Shown here piece after piece: positions 1 through 11,937 of a stretch of DNA of 64,000 nt (the stretch's first letter is position 1; each line of letters starts with the position of its first letter). The notes beneath the pieces were generated by a model. That model saw nothing but the letters and a program-made list of their open reading frames with translations, was not told the DNA's origin and ran no database searches. A program made the position numbers and the translations under genes. The stretch lies in the NCBI GenBank assembly GCA_900475325.1, contig LS483371.1:5052001-5116000 (forward strand), read 5' to 3'. The DNA is from Paucimonas lemoignei (GTDB lineage: Bacteria; Pseudomonadota; Gammaproteobacteria; Pseudomonadales; Pseudomonadaceae).

Positions 1-787
1 TGTCGGTTTCCAGGACTTCCTTGATCGCTTGAATTGCGTAGTCGCAAGGCTCTGGATCGCCAGGACCGTTGGACAGGAACACGCCATCAGGCTTGAGCGC
101 CAGAACTTCACTGGCTGGCGTCTGAGCCGGCACCACCGTGATGCGGCAGCCGCGCTCGACCAGCATGCGCAGGATGTTGACCTTGACGCCATAGTCGTAG
201 GCAACGACGTGGTATTTCAGGTCAGCAGCCGGGATTTCCGGACAGCTGTCGGTCTTCAGCGACCAGACGCTGGAACGCCACTCGTAGCTTTCCTTGACGC
301 TGACGACTTTCGCCAGGTCCATGCCCTTCAAGCCAGGGAAGCCGCGCGCAGCAGCGATGGCGGCTTCTTCGGAAATATCGTCACCGGCCATGATGCAGCC
401 GTTTTGTGCGCCTTTCTCACGCAGGATGCGGGTCAGGCGACGGGTGTCGATACCGGCGATGGCCACAACGCCGTTGGCCTTGAGGTAGTCACCCAGGGAC
501 ATCTTGTTGCGCCAGTTGCTGGCAACCAGCGGCAGGTCGCGGATGACCAGACCAGCAGACCAGACACGATCAGATTCAGCATCTTCAGGTGTGGTGCCGG
601 TGTTACCGATGTGCGGGTAAGTCAGGGTAACGATTTGCTGGGCGTAGGAAGGATCGGTAAGGATTTCCTGATAGCCGGTCATGGCAGTGTTAAACACTAC
701 CTCGCCAACGGTTTGACCGTCGGCTCCAATGGCTTCGCCGCGAAAAATGCTGCCATCAGCAAGGGCGAGTATGGCTGGCTTAGTCAA
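1..787 (-). CDS. carA: Carbamoyl-phosphate synthase small subunit, N-terminal part (cut by window edge)
   Basis: The glutaminase subunit supplies ammonia from glutamine to CarB to make carbamoyl phosphate for arginine and pyrimidines in the cytoplasm. The first 262 residues are visible: [13 protein letters not shown] at the start, the CarA N-terminal domain, then the beginning of the class I amidotransferase domain with [10 protein letters not shown] and SNGPGDP. The catalytic cysteine of the family lies beyond the left edge. The start is TTG at 787, chosen because GGGAGG sits 6 bases upstream and homology begins exactly there; there is no ATG. An intrinsic terminator-like hairpin lies in the leader, between the likely promoter and this gene. 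dapB is the upstream neighbour, as in other pseudomonads. Confidence 0.95.
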   Translation of the reverse strand, partial: MTKPAILALADGSIFRGEAIGADGQTVGEVVFNTAMTGYQEILTDPSYAQQIVTLTYPHIGNTGTTPEDAESDRVWSAGLVIRDLPLVASNWRNKMSLGDYLKANGVVAIAGIDTRRLTRILREKGAQNGCIMAGDDISEEAAIAAARGFPGLKGMDLAKVVSVKESYEWRSSVWSLKTDSCPEIPAADLKYHVVAYDYGVKVNILRMLVERGCRITVVPAQTPASEVLALKPDGVFLSNGPGDPEPCDYAIQAIKEVLETD

Positions 788-830
788 GAAGACCTCCCGT
801 AAGTAAAGCCTGAAAGGGCGTTCGCAGGTT

Positions 831-873
831 GCAAAAAAGCGGAATGACGTAGTTACGTCACCCCGCTTTCTTA
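831..873 (-). terminator. Terminator-like hairpin in the carA leader (possible attenuator)
   Basis: On the minus strand the stem AAAGCGG/CCGCTTT encloses a second perfect stem TGACGTA/TACGTCA (845-851 with 854-860) and is followed by TTTTTTGC. It lies about 45 bases before the carA start and after the dapB terminator, so it sits in the carA leader rather than at a gene end. This placement suggests pyrimidine- or arginine-linked attenuation, which is an inference. Confidence 0.6.
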
Positions 874-891
874 TAGAATCATCTGCGCGCT

Positions 892-909
892 TTTAGTGGA
901 CACACTAAA
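892..909. promoter_or_regulatory. Inverted repeat upstream of carA
   Basis: TTTAGTG and CACTAAA form a perfect 7-bp inverted repeat around a 4-base spacer. It lies upstream of the carA leader hairpin, where a promoter or operator is expected. The protein that might bind is not identifiable from sequence. Confidence 0.4.
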
Positions 910-1003
910 GCTGTAGCTTACAGAAAAAGGCTATTTTGGTCTACCGCCAATGAGGCAAAAAGACGAGGGAATGCGACAGAAGTTCCCTGTCGGGAAAAAT
1001 AGA

Positions 1004-1036
1004 AGGCGCAAACCCGGCTGCTGATGGTTTGCGCCT
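1004..1036 (-). terminator. Intrinsic terminator of dapB
   Basis: On the minus strand, an 11-bp stem (1026-1036 with 1004-1014; GGCGCAAACC/GGTTTGCGCC core) and then TTCTATTTTTC follow the dapB stop by about 20 bases. This separates dapB from carA transcription. Confidence 0.8.
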
Positions 1037-1055
1037 CTGCTGACTGATCAAGCGA

Positions 1056-1871
<816 letters not shown>

Positions 1872-1879
1872 TTAAAGCC

Positions 1880-3016
1880 TTACAGATCGCCGAAGAAACG
1901 CTTCACACCGTCAAACCAACCCGTGGCTTTGGGTGAATGAGAGCTATCGCCCTCCAGCGTGGAGCGGAACTCTTCCAGCAGTTCGCGCTGACGACGCCCC
2001 AGATTGACCGGAGTTTCGACAGCCACACGGCACATCAAATCACCTGCACCGCCGCCACGAACAGGAGCAACGCCTTTACCACGCAGACGGAATTGCTTGC
2101 CGGTCTGAGTACCTTCCGGGATTTTCAGTTTGACGCGACCATCGAGAGTCGGCACTTCAAGCTCGCCACCCAGCGCTGCATCGGTGAAGCTGATCGGCAC
2201 TTCGCAGAACAGATGCTTGCCGTCGCGCTGGAAAATCGCGTGCTCGCGAACATTGATCACGACATACAGGTCGCCAGTCGGGCCACCTTGAGTGCCCGCC
2301 TCGCCTTCACCCGACAGGCGAATGCGATCACCGGTATCAACACCAGGCGGCACTTTGACAGACAGGGTTTTGTATTCTTCAACACGCCCTTCGCCGTGGC
2401 AGGACTCGCACGGGTCGGAAATGATTTTGCCGTGGCCATGGCAGCGCGGGCAGGTTTGCTGCACCGAGAAGAAGCCTTGCTGCATACGGACCTGCCCGAT
2501 ACCGCCACACGTTGGGCAGGTAACAGGCGAGGAGCCTTTCTTGGCACCGGAACCGTCGCACGGCTTGCAGTTGACCAGCGTCGGAACGCGGATATTGACC
2601 GTCGTGCCGCGCACCGCTTCTTCAAGATTCAGCTCAAGGGTGTAGCGCAGATCGCTGCCGCGCTGCGCGCCGCCACGTCCACCGCCAGCACCACGGCCGC
2701 CACCGAAGAAGTCGCTGAATACATCGCCGAAAATGTCGGAGAAATTCGCACCGCCCGCGCCACCGCCGAAACCACCGCCACCCATGCTCGGATCAACACC
2801 GGCATGACCGTACTGGTCGTAGGACGCACGCTTGCTTGCATCGGATAGCACTTCATAGGCCTCGTTGGCCTCTTTGAAAAGCTCTTCCGACGCTTTGTCA
2901 TCTGGATTGCGATCCGGGTGATGCTTCATCGCCAGGCGACGATAAGCCTTCTTTAGATCCGCCTCACTGGAGCCTCGCTCCACCCCCAATACTTCGTAAT
3001 AGTCACGCTTTGCCAT
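1880..3016 (-). CDS. dnaJ: Chaperone DnaJ (Hsp40)
   Basis: Co-chaperone that delivers unfolded substrates to DnaK and stimulates its ATPase. The 378-residue protein starts [12 protein letters not shown]. The J domain carries HPD at residues 33-35, followed by a Gly/Phe-rich stretch of roughly 60 residues. The zinc domain has all four CxxCxGxG repeats ([32 protein letters not shown]), and a substrate-binding C-terminal region follows. An in-frame upstream extension of 30 codons exists, but the start at 3016 fits the family exactly. It lies 325 bases downstream of dnaK on the same strand and runs into dapB. Confidence 0.98.
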   Translation of the reverse strand: MAKRDYYEVLGVERGSSEADLKKAYRRLAMKHHPDRNPDDKASEELFKEANEAYEVLSDASKRASYDQYGHAGVDPSMGGGGFGGGAGGANFSDIFGDVFSDFFGGGRGAGGGRGGAQRGSDLRYTLELNLEEAVRGTTVNIRVPTLVNCKPCDGSGAKKGSSPVTCPTCGGIGQVRMQQGFFSVQQTCPRCHGHGKIISDPCESCHGEGRVEEYKTLSVKVPPGVDTGDRIRLSGEGEAGTQGGPTGDLYVVINVREHAIFQRDGKHLFCEVPISFTDAALGGELEVPTLDGRVKLKIPEGTQTGKQFRLRGKGVAPVRGGGAGDLMCRVAVETPVNLGRRQRELLEEFRSTLEGDSSHSPKATGWFDGVKRFFGDL

Positions 3017-3341
3017 AATTCTTCCGCACTCTTGAGGACGTCCGGCAAAACCCTCCTGAGCTTTGCCAAACTCGTTGAGCCCCATACAGGCCCGGACCCA
3101 ACTCACGTCAATTCAACGATCCTGGTCTTCAATTCATCGATCAGGCTGACCGAGAAAGCGGCAGAACAAGCCGCCATGCAGGAGCATAACGGCCTTGCCA
3201 CATGGGCCAGCGGTACATAACCACTGACCTGAAAAAATTCGCTTGTTCCAGACACGCCAACGCGGGAGCAAGCTCCCGCGCGGCGACATCCTACCAGTCA
3301 CCGCCCGAAAGCGGGCAACTGGCTTGCAAGTGAGCCTGCGC
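3017..3341 (-). other. dnaK-dnaJ intergenic region with a palindrome
   Basis: No gene is seen in these 325 bases. The only clear structure is a perfect 20-bp palindrome at 3261-3280 (CGCGGGAGCA and its complement) with no T-run. It could be a weak terminator, an mRNA-stabilising hairpin, or a repeat relic 60 bases after the dnaK stop. Confidence 0.5.
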
Positions 3342-5261
<1,920 letters not shown>

Positions 5262-5343
5262 CTTTTGACTCTCCCGAAAATTTTTGAATTTGGTTGCCGC
5301 AACTGCGTTTACAAATTGCGGTAGCTCTTAAACGCTTGGCCTA

Positions 5344-5372
5344 TAAATGGGGGCCAGACAGCTGATTTCAAG
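5344..5372 (-). promoter_or_regulatory. Sigma-32-type heat-shock promoter of dnaK
   Basis: Minus strand: a -35 of CTTGAAA, about 13 bases, then CCCCCATTTA, which closely fits the RpoH consensus (CTTGAAA then CCCATnT). It overlaps the end of grpE and lies about 85 bases before the dnaK start. Confidence 0.75.
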
Positions 5373-5931
5373 CCTGCTCATCAATTGATGGTTGAGCAGG
5401 CGACGGCGCCTTGCTGACCACGACCATTGCCGGGCGCAACAGGCGACCGTTGAGCTGGTATCCCTTCTGAAACACTTTCAAAACACTGTTCGGCTCGACA
5501 TCCGCGCTTTCCTGCATGGCCATGGCCTGATGGTGCTCGGCGTTGAACGGCTGACCGTGTGGGTCAATGGCTTCGAGCTGATAACGCTTGAGGGTGTCGT
5601 TGAACATTTTCAGCGTCAGCTCGATACCTTCACGCATCGGACGAATGCTTTCGTCATCCGGATTGGACAAGTCCAGACCGCGCTCCAGGCTGTCGACGAT
5701 CGGCAGCAAGTCGCCTGCGAACTTCTCAAGCGCGAATTTGTGAGCCTTTTCTACATCCTGTTCAGCGCGGCGGCGGACGTTCTGCAAATCCGCAGCCACT
5801 CGCAGGGACTGGTCCTGCGCCGCAGCCAGTTGCTCTTCGAGCACTTGCACGCGGGTTACCAAATCTTCACCGGAGGCCGCATCGCCCGCCTGGTCCTGGG
5901 TCTGCGCATCCAGATTCTGTTCGTCAGCCAT
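5368..5931 (-). CDS. grpE: Nucleotide exchange factor GrpE
   Basis: Releases ADP from DnaK to reset the chaperone cycle. It has 187 residues with an acidic, low-complexity N-terminus, then a long heptad-rich helix from about residue 25 to 85 ([20 protein letters not shown] onward). The C-terminal beta domain includes GMEL-like and [13 protein letters not shown] elements typical of the family. It is first in the grpE-dnaK-dnaJ series and is preceded by a sigma-32-type promoter. The recN gene diverges from it 273 bases away. The start at 5931 ([10 protein letters not shown]) has GGAGAA a few bases upstream. Confidence 0.96.
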   Translation of the reverse strand: MADEQNLDAQTQDQAGDAASGEDLVTRVQVLEEQLAAAQDQSLRVAADLQNVRRRAEQDVEKAHKFALEKFAGDLLPIVDSLERGLDLSNPDDESIRPMREGIELTLKMFNDTLKRYQLEAIDPHGQPFNAEHHQAMAMQESADVEPNSVLKVFQKGYQLNGRLLRPAMVVVSKAPSPAQPSIDEQA

Positions 5932-5983
5932 AGAGTTCTCCTTTCAAATACGTCCGCGAGCTCAACTCGCGCTTCTGTCCCCC

Positions 5984-6012
5984 TATATGGGAGCGGAATT
6001 CTCAGCTTCAAG
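5984..6012 (-). promoter_or_regulatory. Sigma-32-type heat-shock promoter of grpE
   Basis: Minus strand: CTTGAAG, a spacer of about 13, then TCCCATATA, about 55-80 bases before the grpE start. It matches the RpoH promoter pattern as well as the dnaK copy does. Confidence 0.7.
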
Positions 6013-6204
6013 AGCAAATTTGCACGGATCGATGAAAGCCCGCACAAAATTTCAGGTAAGCGCCAAGCCCTTATCCCGCTTGAACAATTCCCCCGCTGAG
6101 CTACAAAAAGGATGACAGACAACAAACAAGGCCAGATCGGGGCATTGTCAGCAGCAAATAAAACACTGTATAAATAACCAGACAAATCGCCTGGGAGCCA
6201 CTCC

Positions 6205-7878
6205 ATGCTGGTGCACCTTTCCGTACACAATTACGCCATCGTCGAACATCTCGATCTCGAGCTGGACCGAGGCATGAGCGTCATCACCGGTGAAACCGGT
6301 GCCGGCAAGTCGATCATGCTCGATGCGCTGGGCCTGACCCTGGGTGATCGCGCTGACAGCGGCGTGGTTCGCCCCGGCGCGGACAAGGCCGACATCCTGG
6401 CAACCTTCGACCTCGCGGACATTCCCGAAGCCCGCACCTGGCTGCAGGAGCGCGACCTGGATAATGACGGCCCGTGCATCCTGCGCCGCGTGATCACCGC
6501 TGAAGGCCGCTCACGCTCGTACATCAATGGCACGCCTTGTCCGCAGGGCGACTTGAAAGCACTGGGCGAGTTGCTGATCGACATTCACAGCCAGCATGAA
6601 CACCAATCGCTGCTCAAGACCGACACCCATCGCCGTCTGCTGGACGAATACGCGGGCGCAACAGACCTTGCGCGCCAGGTTCAACTGGCCGCACAACGCT
6701 GGCGTCAAACCCGTCAGGAGCTGGACCGCTTGTCCAACTCCGGCGACGAACAGCGCTCCAGGCATCAGTTGTTGAGCTATCAGCTTGAAGAGCTGGAAAG
6801 CCTGAGCCTGGGTGAAGACGAACTCGAACAGCTGGAGCAGGAACACAAAAACCTGACCAACGCCGAAAGCCTGCTGAGCATTTGCCGTCAGGTGGTTGAG
6901 CAATGCAGCGAAAACGACTCCGGCAATGTGCTTAACGCACTCACCGCCAGCCTGCACCGGCTGGGCAGCGTCAACGATTCACCGACAGCCCTGAGCGAAG
7001 CCACAAACCTGCTGTCCAGCGCGCAGATCCAGGTCGAAGAGGCCATGGGCGAGCTCAATCGCTTCCTTGATCACTTCGACGCCGACCCTGCCCGTCTCCA
7101 GCAGCTGGAAGAACGCCTCGATGCTATCTATACGCTGGCGCGCAAACACCGCATCCAACCCACTGAAGTGGCAACGCTTCAGCAAAAACTGCTGGATGAA
7201 ATCGAAACCCTGAACGCCAATGACGAAGCCATTGAGCGCCTGGAAAACGAGCTGTCTTCTTTTGCTCGCCACTATAAAGAGAAGGCCCGAGAGCTGAGCG
7301 ACCTGCGCCATCGCGCGGCGCCGGAACTGGCCACAGCGGTCGAACATGAAATCCAGCGTCTGGGCATGCCCGGTGGACGTTTCAGCATCGAACTCAAAGC
7401 CAACCCGGAAAAAGAGCTGCTGCCCAACGGGCTGGAACAGATCGAGCTGCTGGTCAGCGCCAACCCCGGTCAGCCGCTCAAAGCCCTGGCCAAGGTCGCT
7501 TCCGGCGGTGAGCTTTCTCGCATCAGCCTGGCGATTCAGGTGATCACCGCTCAAACGTCTCGGGTACCGACGCTGGTATTCGACGAAGTGGACGTCGGTA
7601 TCGGCGGGCCAACGGCTGAGATTGTCGGCCAGTTGCTTCGCAGACTGGGGGATCGCGGTCAGGTGATGACCGTGACGCACTTGCCTCAGGTGGCGGCCCA
7701 AGGTCATCAGCATTTATTTGTGCATAAGGTGCGGGACAGTGAGGCGACGCGAACAGCGGTGTCCAAGCTGACCAAGAACGAGCGCATAGAAGAAGTGGCA
7801 CGAATGCTGGGCGGCATCGACCTGACCAAAGAATCGCTGGCGCATGCCAAGAAGATGGTGGTGACCGCCAAGGGCTGA
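6205..7878 (+). CDS. recN: DNA repair protein RecN
   Basis: SMC-like ATPase used in recombinational double-strand break repair. The 557-residue protein starts MLVHLSVHNYAIVEHLDLE. It has Walker A GETGAGKS at residues 29-36, long coiled-coil arms from about 150 to 370 with many Glu/Leu heptads, the ABC signature region ASGGELSR, and Walker B TLVFDEVDVGIGG near residue 455. Its length matches the family. It diverges from grpE. GGGAGC precedes the start. LexA control is common for recN, but I did not find a convincing SOS box, so regulation is left open. Confidence 0.97.
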   Translation: MLVHLSVHNYAIVEHLDLELDRGMSVITGETGAGKSIMLDALGLTLGDRADSGVVRPGADKADILATFDLADIPEARTWLQERDLDNDGPCILRRVITAEGRSRSYINGTPCPQGDLKALGELLIDIHSQHEHQSLLKTDTHRRLLDEYAGATDLARQVQLAAQRWRQTRQELDRLSNSGDEQRSRHQLLSYQLEELESLSLGEDELEQLEQEHKNLTNAESLLSICRQVVEQCSENDSGNVLNALTASLHRLGSVNDSPTALSEATNLLSSAQIQVEEAMGELNRFLDHFDADPARLQQLEERLDAIYTLARKHRIQPTEVATLQQKLLDEIETLNANDEAIERLENELSSFARHYKEKARELSDLRHRAAPELATAVEHEIQRLGMPGGRFSIELKANPEKELLPNGLEQIELLVSANPGQPLKALAKVASGGELSRISLAIQVITAQTSRVPTLVFDEVDVGIGGPTAEIVGQLLRRLGDRGQVMTVTHLPQVAAQGHQHLFVHKVRDSEATRTAVSKLTKNERIEEVARMLGGIDLTKESLAHAKKMVVTAKG

Positions 7879-7889
7879 TGAGCGTGCCC

Positions 7890-7967
7890 CTGTAGGAGAG
7901 CTGCCGAAGGCTGCGAAGGCGATATGTCTGCTAAATCGTCATTCGCAGCCTTCGGCAGCTCCTACAA
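7890..7967. repeat. Intergenic inverted-repeat element, type A
   Basis: The ends TGTAGGAG.GCTGCCGAAGG and its complement CCTTCGGCAGCTCCTACA face each other around about 30 bases. The same ends recur at 60558-60633, 60793-60850 and 61012-61070, with a half copy near 41956-41990. This is a REP-doublet-like family. Confidence 0.85.
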
Positions 7968-8005
7968 GACCGACATCCACCTTTCTTTCAGCGCCGGTAC
8001 CAACC

Positions 8006-8100
8006 TGTGGGAGCGAATTCATTCGCGAAGAGATCAGTACATCCGATAAAGATTTGCTGAATGTACCAAAGCCTTCGCGAATGAATTCGCTCTCACGCAG
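8006..8100. repeat. Intergenic inverted-repeat element, type B (REP doublet)
   Basis: GTGGGAGCGAATTCATTCGC at the left end and its near-complement at the right end enclose about 45 bases. It is a member of the commonest repeat family in the window (eight copies). Confidence 0.9.
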
Positions 8101-8135
8101 TTGAACTACAGCCTTCCCTCCCCCCAAAACGCACA

Positions 8136-8157
8136 AAGGCGACCCTAAGGTCGCCTT
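8136..8157 (-). terminator. Intrinsic terminator of fur
   Basis: AAGGCGACC/GGTCGCCTT, a perfect 9-bp stem with a 4-base loop. On the minus strand it is followed by TGTGCGTTTTG, and it begins 22 bases after the fur stop. Confidence 0.75.
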
Positions 8158-8178
8158 CGCTGTTTGCCTAAAAAAGCC

Positions 8179-8586
8179 TCAAGCCTTTTTGTGGCGCACG
8201 TACAGTACCAGGTTGTGATCCACCAACTCGTACCCGTGCTTCTCGACGATTGCCTTTTGAAGCTTCTCGATGCCTTCGTCGAAGAACTCGATCACCTCGC
8301 CGGACTCCACGTTGACCATATGGTCGTGGTGGCCGCCGTCAGCCAGTTCGAATACCGCATGTCCACCGTCGAAATTGTGGCGAACCACCAATCCGGCAGC
8401 TTCGAACTGAGTCAGGACACGGTAAACCGTGGCCAGTCCGACGTCCTCGCTAGCTTCCATGAGAGCCTTGTAAACATCCTCGGCGCTCATGTGTCGCTGC
8501 TCGGCAGAATCGAGCATCTGTAGTATTTTGACCCGTGGCAGGGTCACTTTAAGTCCGGCTTTTCGTAGTTCGCTATTTTCAACCAT
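8179..8586 (-). CDS. fur: Ferric uptake regulator Fur
   Basis: Fe(II)-dependent repressor of iron uptake genes. The 135-residue protein begins MVENSELRKAGLKVTLPRVKIL. The N-terminal winged helix includes the recognition-helix region SAEDVYKALMEA. The dimerisation domain carries the metal-binding GHHDHMVNVESGEVIEF motif. An open frame extends 32 codons upstream, but the start at 8586 fits all Fur proteins, and the extension would run into the divergent bamE. The 98-base gap to bamE must hold both promoters, the standard fur-omlA arrangement of pseudomonads. A clear terminator follows the gene. Confidence 0.97.
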   Translation of the reverse strand: MVENSELRKAGLKVTLPRVKILQMLDSAEQRHMSAEDVYKALMEASEDVGLATVYRVLTQFEAAGLVVRHNFDGGHAVFELADGGHHDHMVNVESGEVIEFFDEGIEKLQKAIVEKHGYELVDHNLVLYVRHKKA

Positions 8587-8684
8587 GGTCAGCTTTCTCG
8601 CAGACGCTGCTTCGCAGCTTCTCTTAATGCAGGTATGATCGGGGTTTACGTTGTCCCAGCCAAGATAGTGGAAGTCGCCCACCG

Positions 8685-9206
8685 ATGCAAAACACCAAGC
8701 TCCTGCTAACCAGTTTCACCCTCGTGGGACTGCTCGCACTCGCCGGTTGTTCATTCCCCGGGGTTTACAAAATCGACATCCAGCAAGGCAATGTCGTCAC
8801 GCAGGACATGATAGACCAGTTAAGGCCGGGAATGACCCGACGGCAAGTACGGTTTATCATGGGCAACCCTCTGCTGACCGACACTTTCCATGCTGATCGC
8901 TGGGATTACCTGTACAGCCTGCAGCCAGGCGGCGGTGAGCGTCAGCAAGAACGCATGACCCTGATCTTCAATAGCAACGATCAGCTGGTCAGCCTCAATG
9001 GTGACTTCATGCCAGGCGTAAGCCGTGATGACGCCATTCTGGGTCGCGGCACTGACACTAACGTCACGCCAGCCACCGGCGAGCAGCCGAAGGCAGAAGA
9101 GCCCGCCAAGCCAGGTTCGATGCTTGAGCAGATCCAGAACGACGTCGACAAAGTCGAAACCGTTCCGGTGCCTAGCCAGGAACCGCTGGAAACATCGCCG
9201 CAGTAA
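8685..9206 (+). CDS. bamE: Outer-membrane assembly lipoprotein BamE (OmlA/SmpA)
   Basis: Outer-membrane lipoprotein of the BAM complex that helps insert beta-barrel proteins. The 173-residue precursor has a lipoprotein signal peptide ending in the lipobox LALAGC, with Cys at about residue 22. The BamE fold follows ([30 protein letters not shown]). The C-terminal tail is longer than in E. coli and rich in Thr, Pro and Glu (about residues 120-173), as in other Pseudomonas OmlA proteins. It is transcribed divergently from fur and ends at a strong palindromic terminator. Confidence 0.94.
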   Translation: MQNTKLLLTSFTLVGLLALAGCSFPGVYKIDIQQGNVVTQDMIDQLRPGMTRRQVRFIMGNPLLTDTFHADRWDYLYSLQPGGGERQQERMTLIFNSNDQLVSLNGDFMPGVSRDDAILGRGTDTNVTPATGEQPKAEEPAKPGSMLEQIQNDVDKVETVPVPSQEPLETSPQ

Positions 9207-9218
9207 TCTCACGGCGCA

Positions 9219-9247
9219 CAAAAAAGCCCGGCATGCCGGGCTTTTTG
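9219..9247. terminator. Bidirectional intrinsic terminator between bamE and rnfH
   Basis: AAAAAGCCCGGCATGCCGGG and the following CTTTTT form a fully palindromic hairpin with A- and T-runs on either side. It can end bamE (plus) and the rnfH-ratA pair (minus). Confidence 0.9.
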
Positions 9248-9264
9248 TTGTCTGGAAAAATTCA

Positions 9265-9576
9265 CTACTTGTTCAGATCCTTCCGCGCCTTTGCCGCTTT
9301 AGCCGCGCGCAAACGACGAATTTCCATGGGGTCAGCCAGCAGCGGTCGGTAGATCTCAATGCGATCCCCCTCCTCCAGCACTCGCCCGCCGTCCACAACC
9401 TTGCCGAAAATACCTACAGGGCAATGGGCGATATCCAGCTCGGCAAACCTGCTCGCCACATCAGCGACCGACAATGCCTGCCTGACGGTCGTCCCAGGCG
9501 GCACGCTGATACCGAGCAGTACCTGACGATCCACGGCGGCATAAACCACCTCGACCGAAATCATCTGTTCAGCCAT
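9265..9576 (-). CDS. rnfH: RnfH family ubiquitin-fold protein (UPF0125)
   Basis: A 103-residue protein of the RnfH/YfjF family, a small beta-grasp fold of uncertain role. It was named from an Rnf gene cluster and is often encoded beside ratA. The sequence shows ISVEVVYA at the start and GTTVRQALSVADV, VGIFGKVVDGGRVLEEGDRIEIYRPLLADP, matching the family core. The C-terminus is basic (RRLRAAKAAKARKDLNK). The start at 9576 (MAEQMISV) overlaps the end of ratA by 8 bases, so translation is probably coupled. An in-frame extension further upstream is unlikely. Confidence 0.9.
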   Translation of the reverse strand: MAEQMISVEVVYAAVDRQVLLGISVPPGTTVRQALSVADVASRFAELDIAHCPVGIFGKVVDGGRVLEEGDRIEIYRPLLADPMEIRRLRAAKAAKARKDLNK

Positions 9577-10003
9577 GCAACTCTTTCGCACGCTGGCAAA
9601 AAGCGTCAACCAGCGTATTGGCCGCCTGGTTGAACAACGGACCTAAAGTCGCTCGCACAATGGGACCGGCGTAATCGAAAGACAGATCAAGGCTGATCTT
9701 GCAGGCCTTCTCGCCCAGCGCCTTGAACGTCCAGACGCCGTGCAGTTGATTGAACGGCCCTTCGACCAGATCCATCACGATGGACTGCCCGGGCACCAGG
9801 GTGTTTTGTGTAACGAAATGCTGGCTCAGCCCGCCCTTGGCAATCTCCAGGCTGGCGCGCATATGCCCTTCGTCCACGCTAAGCACCTTGGCAGCAGAAC
9901 ACCAGGGCAGGAACTCAGAGTAGCGAGGCACGTCGTTGACCAGCTCATAAAGAGCCTGGGCGGGATAAGGTAAAAGGGCAGAACGTTGAATATGCGTAGT
10001 CAT
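9569..10003 (-). CDS. ratA: RatA family SRPBCC/START-domain protein
   Basis: A 144-residue START-like protein. In E. coli RatA is reported to hinder 70S ribosome assembly, and the family is related to coenzyme Q-binding COQ10 proteins, so the true role is unsettled. Family features are visible: MTTHIQRSALLPYPAQALYELVNDVPRYSEFLPWC near the N-terminus, FNQLHGVWTF in the middle, and a long C-terminal helix LFNQAANTLVDAFCQRAKEL. The start at 10003 is set by homology; the frame is open 36 codons further upstream. It overlaps rnfH downstream and diverges from smpB, as in most gamma-proteobacteria. Confidence 0.93.
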   Translation of the reverse strand: MTTHIQRSALLPYPAQALYELVNDVPRYSEFLPWCSAAKVLSVDEGHMRASLEIAKGGLSQHFVTQNTLVPGQSIVMDLVEGPFNQLHGVWTFKALGEKACKISLDLSFDYAGPIVRATLGPLFNQAANTLVDAFCQRAKELHG

Positions 10004-10330
10004 GTCAGCGTCACTTCCAAAGCTGAGCGGCAACCCGACAGGCTGCCGAACGGCGCCACATAGCGCATCAAAAAAACGTAAAAGCAAAGAGCGCCGAGGC
10101 CCATCACCCAAACCTGCAATCGGTAGTCATCACTCATCAGCGAAAAGTCGCAGGGTGATCAGTCGACCCGACAAGCCTGCATCGGTTCGCGCTAAATCTT
10201 ACCGGGTTTCGTTTCAGGGCGAGGAACACAGCTCGTCGAAGCACGCGCATTGTCCGGGATTCAACCAGTGTGCTCAAGCACGCGCTTTCCCATAGCCGAG
10301 TTTGAAGCGAGTCCCTATAATGCGTCGCCT

Positions 10331-10813
10331 ATGGCTAAGCTCAAGAAACACCCTACAGGGACCATCGCGCAAAATAAAAAGGCGCGTCACGATTACTTCA
10401 TCGAACACAAGTTCGAGGCCGGTCTGGTCCTGGCTGGCTGGGAAGTAAAAAGTCTGCGTGCCACAAAGGTACAGCTGGTAGACAGTTACGTGCTGCTCAA
10501 AGACGGTGAGGCCTGGCTGATGGGTTGCCATATCTCGCCGCTGACGACTGCCAGCACGCACGTCATCGCTGACCCGACACGCACCCGTAAACTCCTGCTG
10601 AACCAGCGCGAGCTTGAAAAGCTGACCTCGTCGGTCCAGCAGAAAGGCTATGCCTGCGTGGCCCTTTCCATTTACTGGAAGCAGCACTTGATCAAGTGCG
10701 AAATTGCTCTGGGTAAAGGCAAGAAGGAATACGACAAGCGCCACACCGAGCGTGAGCGCGATTCCGATCGCGAGCTGCAACGTGCCGTGCGCACCAAGGG
10801 CAAGGATGATTAG
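10331..10813 (+). CDS. smpB: SsrA-binding protein SmpB
   Basis: Binds the tRNA-like part of tmRNA and brings it to stalled ribosomes for trans-translation. It has 160 residues with the typical core [30 protein letters not shown] and the basic C-terminal tail ([21 protein letters not shown]) that reads the empty mRNA channel. The start at 10331 ([17 protein letters not shown]) is preferred over an upstream ATG because homology begins there. Its partner RNA, ssrA, lies about 6.5 kb downstream on the same strand, with the lactate locus in between. Confidence 0.97.
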   Translation: MAKLKKHPTGTIAQNKKARHDYFIEHKFEAGLVLAGWEVKSLRATKVQLVDSYVLLKDGEAWLMGCHISPLTTASTHVIADPTRTRKLLLNQRELEKLTSSVQQKGYACVALSIYWKQHLIKCEIALGKGKKEYDKRHTERERDSDRELQRAVRTKGKDD

Positions 10814-10848
10814 GTTTCGAGCCTGATCTTCAGCCCGTGCGCAAAAAC

Positions 10849-10941
10849 TGTGGGAGCGAATTCATTCGCGAAGAGGCCGGCACGTTCGATAGAGATTTAT
10901 CGCCTGCACCGCCGCATTCGCGAATGAATTCGCTCCCACAG
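10849..10941. repeat. Type B inverted-repeat element
   Basis: CTGTGGGAGCGAATTCATTC and its complement at the right end enclose about 45 bases, between smpB and lldR (convergent genes). Confidence 0.9.
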
Positions 10942-10981
10942 TTGTTCCACCTACCACACCTGCTCCATCTGCCACACCTGA

Positions 10982-11749
10982 TCACATCCCATTACGCCGC
11001 TCAGCCCGAGCCGTGCGCTTGGCCTGCTGTCGCACCTCCTCCAGCACTTCCTGCACGTAGAGCAGATGCTGGCTGGATATTTCCCTCGCGTCGTCAGCAC
11101 GCCCTTCGATAATCGATGTGTACAAATCCCGATGCTGACTGATCAGCATGTCGCGGGTTTCGCTGCGCTGCTTGTACATGCCGCCGATATTGATCACCAC
11201 GTTGCGCTTGAGCAGGTCGAACAAGCCACGAATGGTGTGCAGCAGCACCGCATTGTGGCTGGCTTCAGCGATCGCCAGGTGAAAGCTCGCATCGGCAGCC
11301 CCCTCCTCTGCCCGGCTCACTTCGTCGGCGCGTGAATAGCAATCCTGCAAAGTATCGAAGGCCTGGCGCAGCCGCTCACGGTCCATGTCTGTCGCGCGCA
11401 TGGCTGCGTAATAGGCACAGGAGGCTTCCAGGGTATGACGGAACTCCAGCAGATCACGCTGCGCCTCGGGGCTGCTTTCGAGCAGGTGCAACAGTGGATC
11501 GCTGAACGTCGAGCCGATGTTTTCCACCACATAGTTGCCACCCCCCTGACGGCTCACCAGCAGGCCTTTGGCAGTCAGTTTCTGAATCGCTTCGCGCAGT
11601 GAAGGCCGGGACACACCAAACTGTTCCGCAAGCGCACGCTCGGCGGGCAATCGCCCGCCCGACTTGAGCGTGCCCTCAAGAATCATCTTTTCCAGCTGCT
11701 CAACAATATCGTCAGACAAACGGCGCTGACGCACTTGATCAAAACCCAT
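10982..11749 (-). CDS. lldR: Lactate-responsive GntR/FadR-family repressor LldR
   Basis: Transcription factor that represses lactate utilisation genes until lactate binds. It has 255 residues. An N-terminal winged helix (LSDDIVEQLEKMILEGTLKSGGRLPAERALAEQFGVSRPSLREAI, about 9-55) is followed by an all-helical FCD effector domain with the His residues typical of metal/ligand binding (FHLAIAEASHN, SQHRDLYTSI). The start at 11749 (MGFDQVRQRR) matches the family; upstream codons are open but unlikely. It diverges from lldP across 285 bases that hold a perfect palindromic operator. Confidence 0.92.
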   Translation of the reverse strand: MGFDQVRQRRLSDDIVEQLEKMILEGTLKSGGRLPAERALAEQFGVSRPSLREAIQKLTAKGLLVSRQGGGNYVVENIGSTFSDPLLHLLESSPEAQRDLLEFRHTLEASCAYYAAMRATDMDRERLRQAFDTLQDCYSRADEVSRAEEGAADASFHLAIAEASHNAVLLHTIRGLFDLLKRNVVINIGGMYKQRSETRDMLISQHRDLYTSIIEGRADDAREISSQHLLYVQEVLEEVRQQAKRTARAERRNGM

Positions 11750-11937
11750 AGCCCTACTCCACCTCCCCGATCCGTTACCGGGCCCGCGTATTCTGGCTGA
11801 TTGCTGGCACTGCGGCACCCGTCAGATCCAGCCTCAAATAGCGGATCAACCAGACATTACGCAGAAACTGCGACCAAAGTCGCAACACTGCAAATTGACA
11901 CACCAATAGCAAGGCTTCTACGCTACTCCCACGACAT

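Noticed and set aside
1937..2848. Antisense frame over dnaJ
   Set aside because: Shadow of dnaJ; no start context and no domain.
10250..10330. Longer N-terminal extension of smpB
   Set aside because: SmpB proteins start at the MAKxKK position; the extension has no homology and would cross the promoter region.
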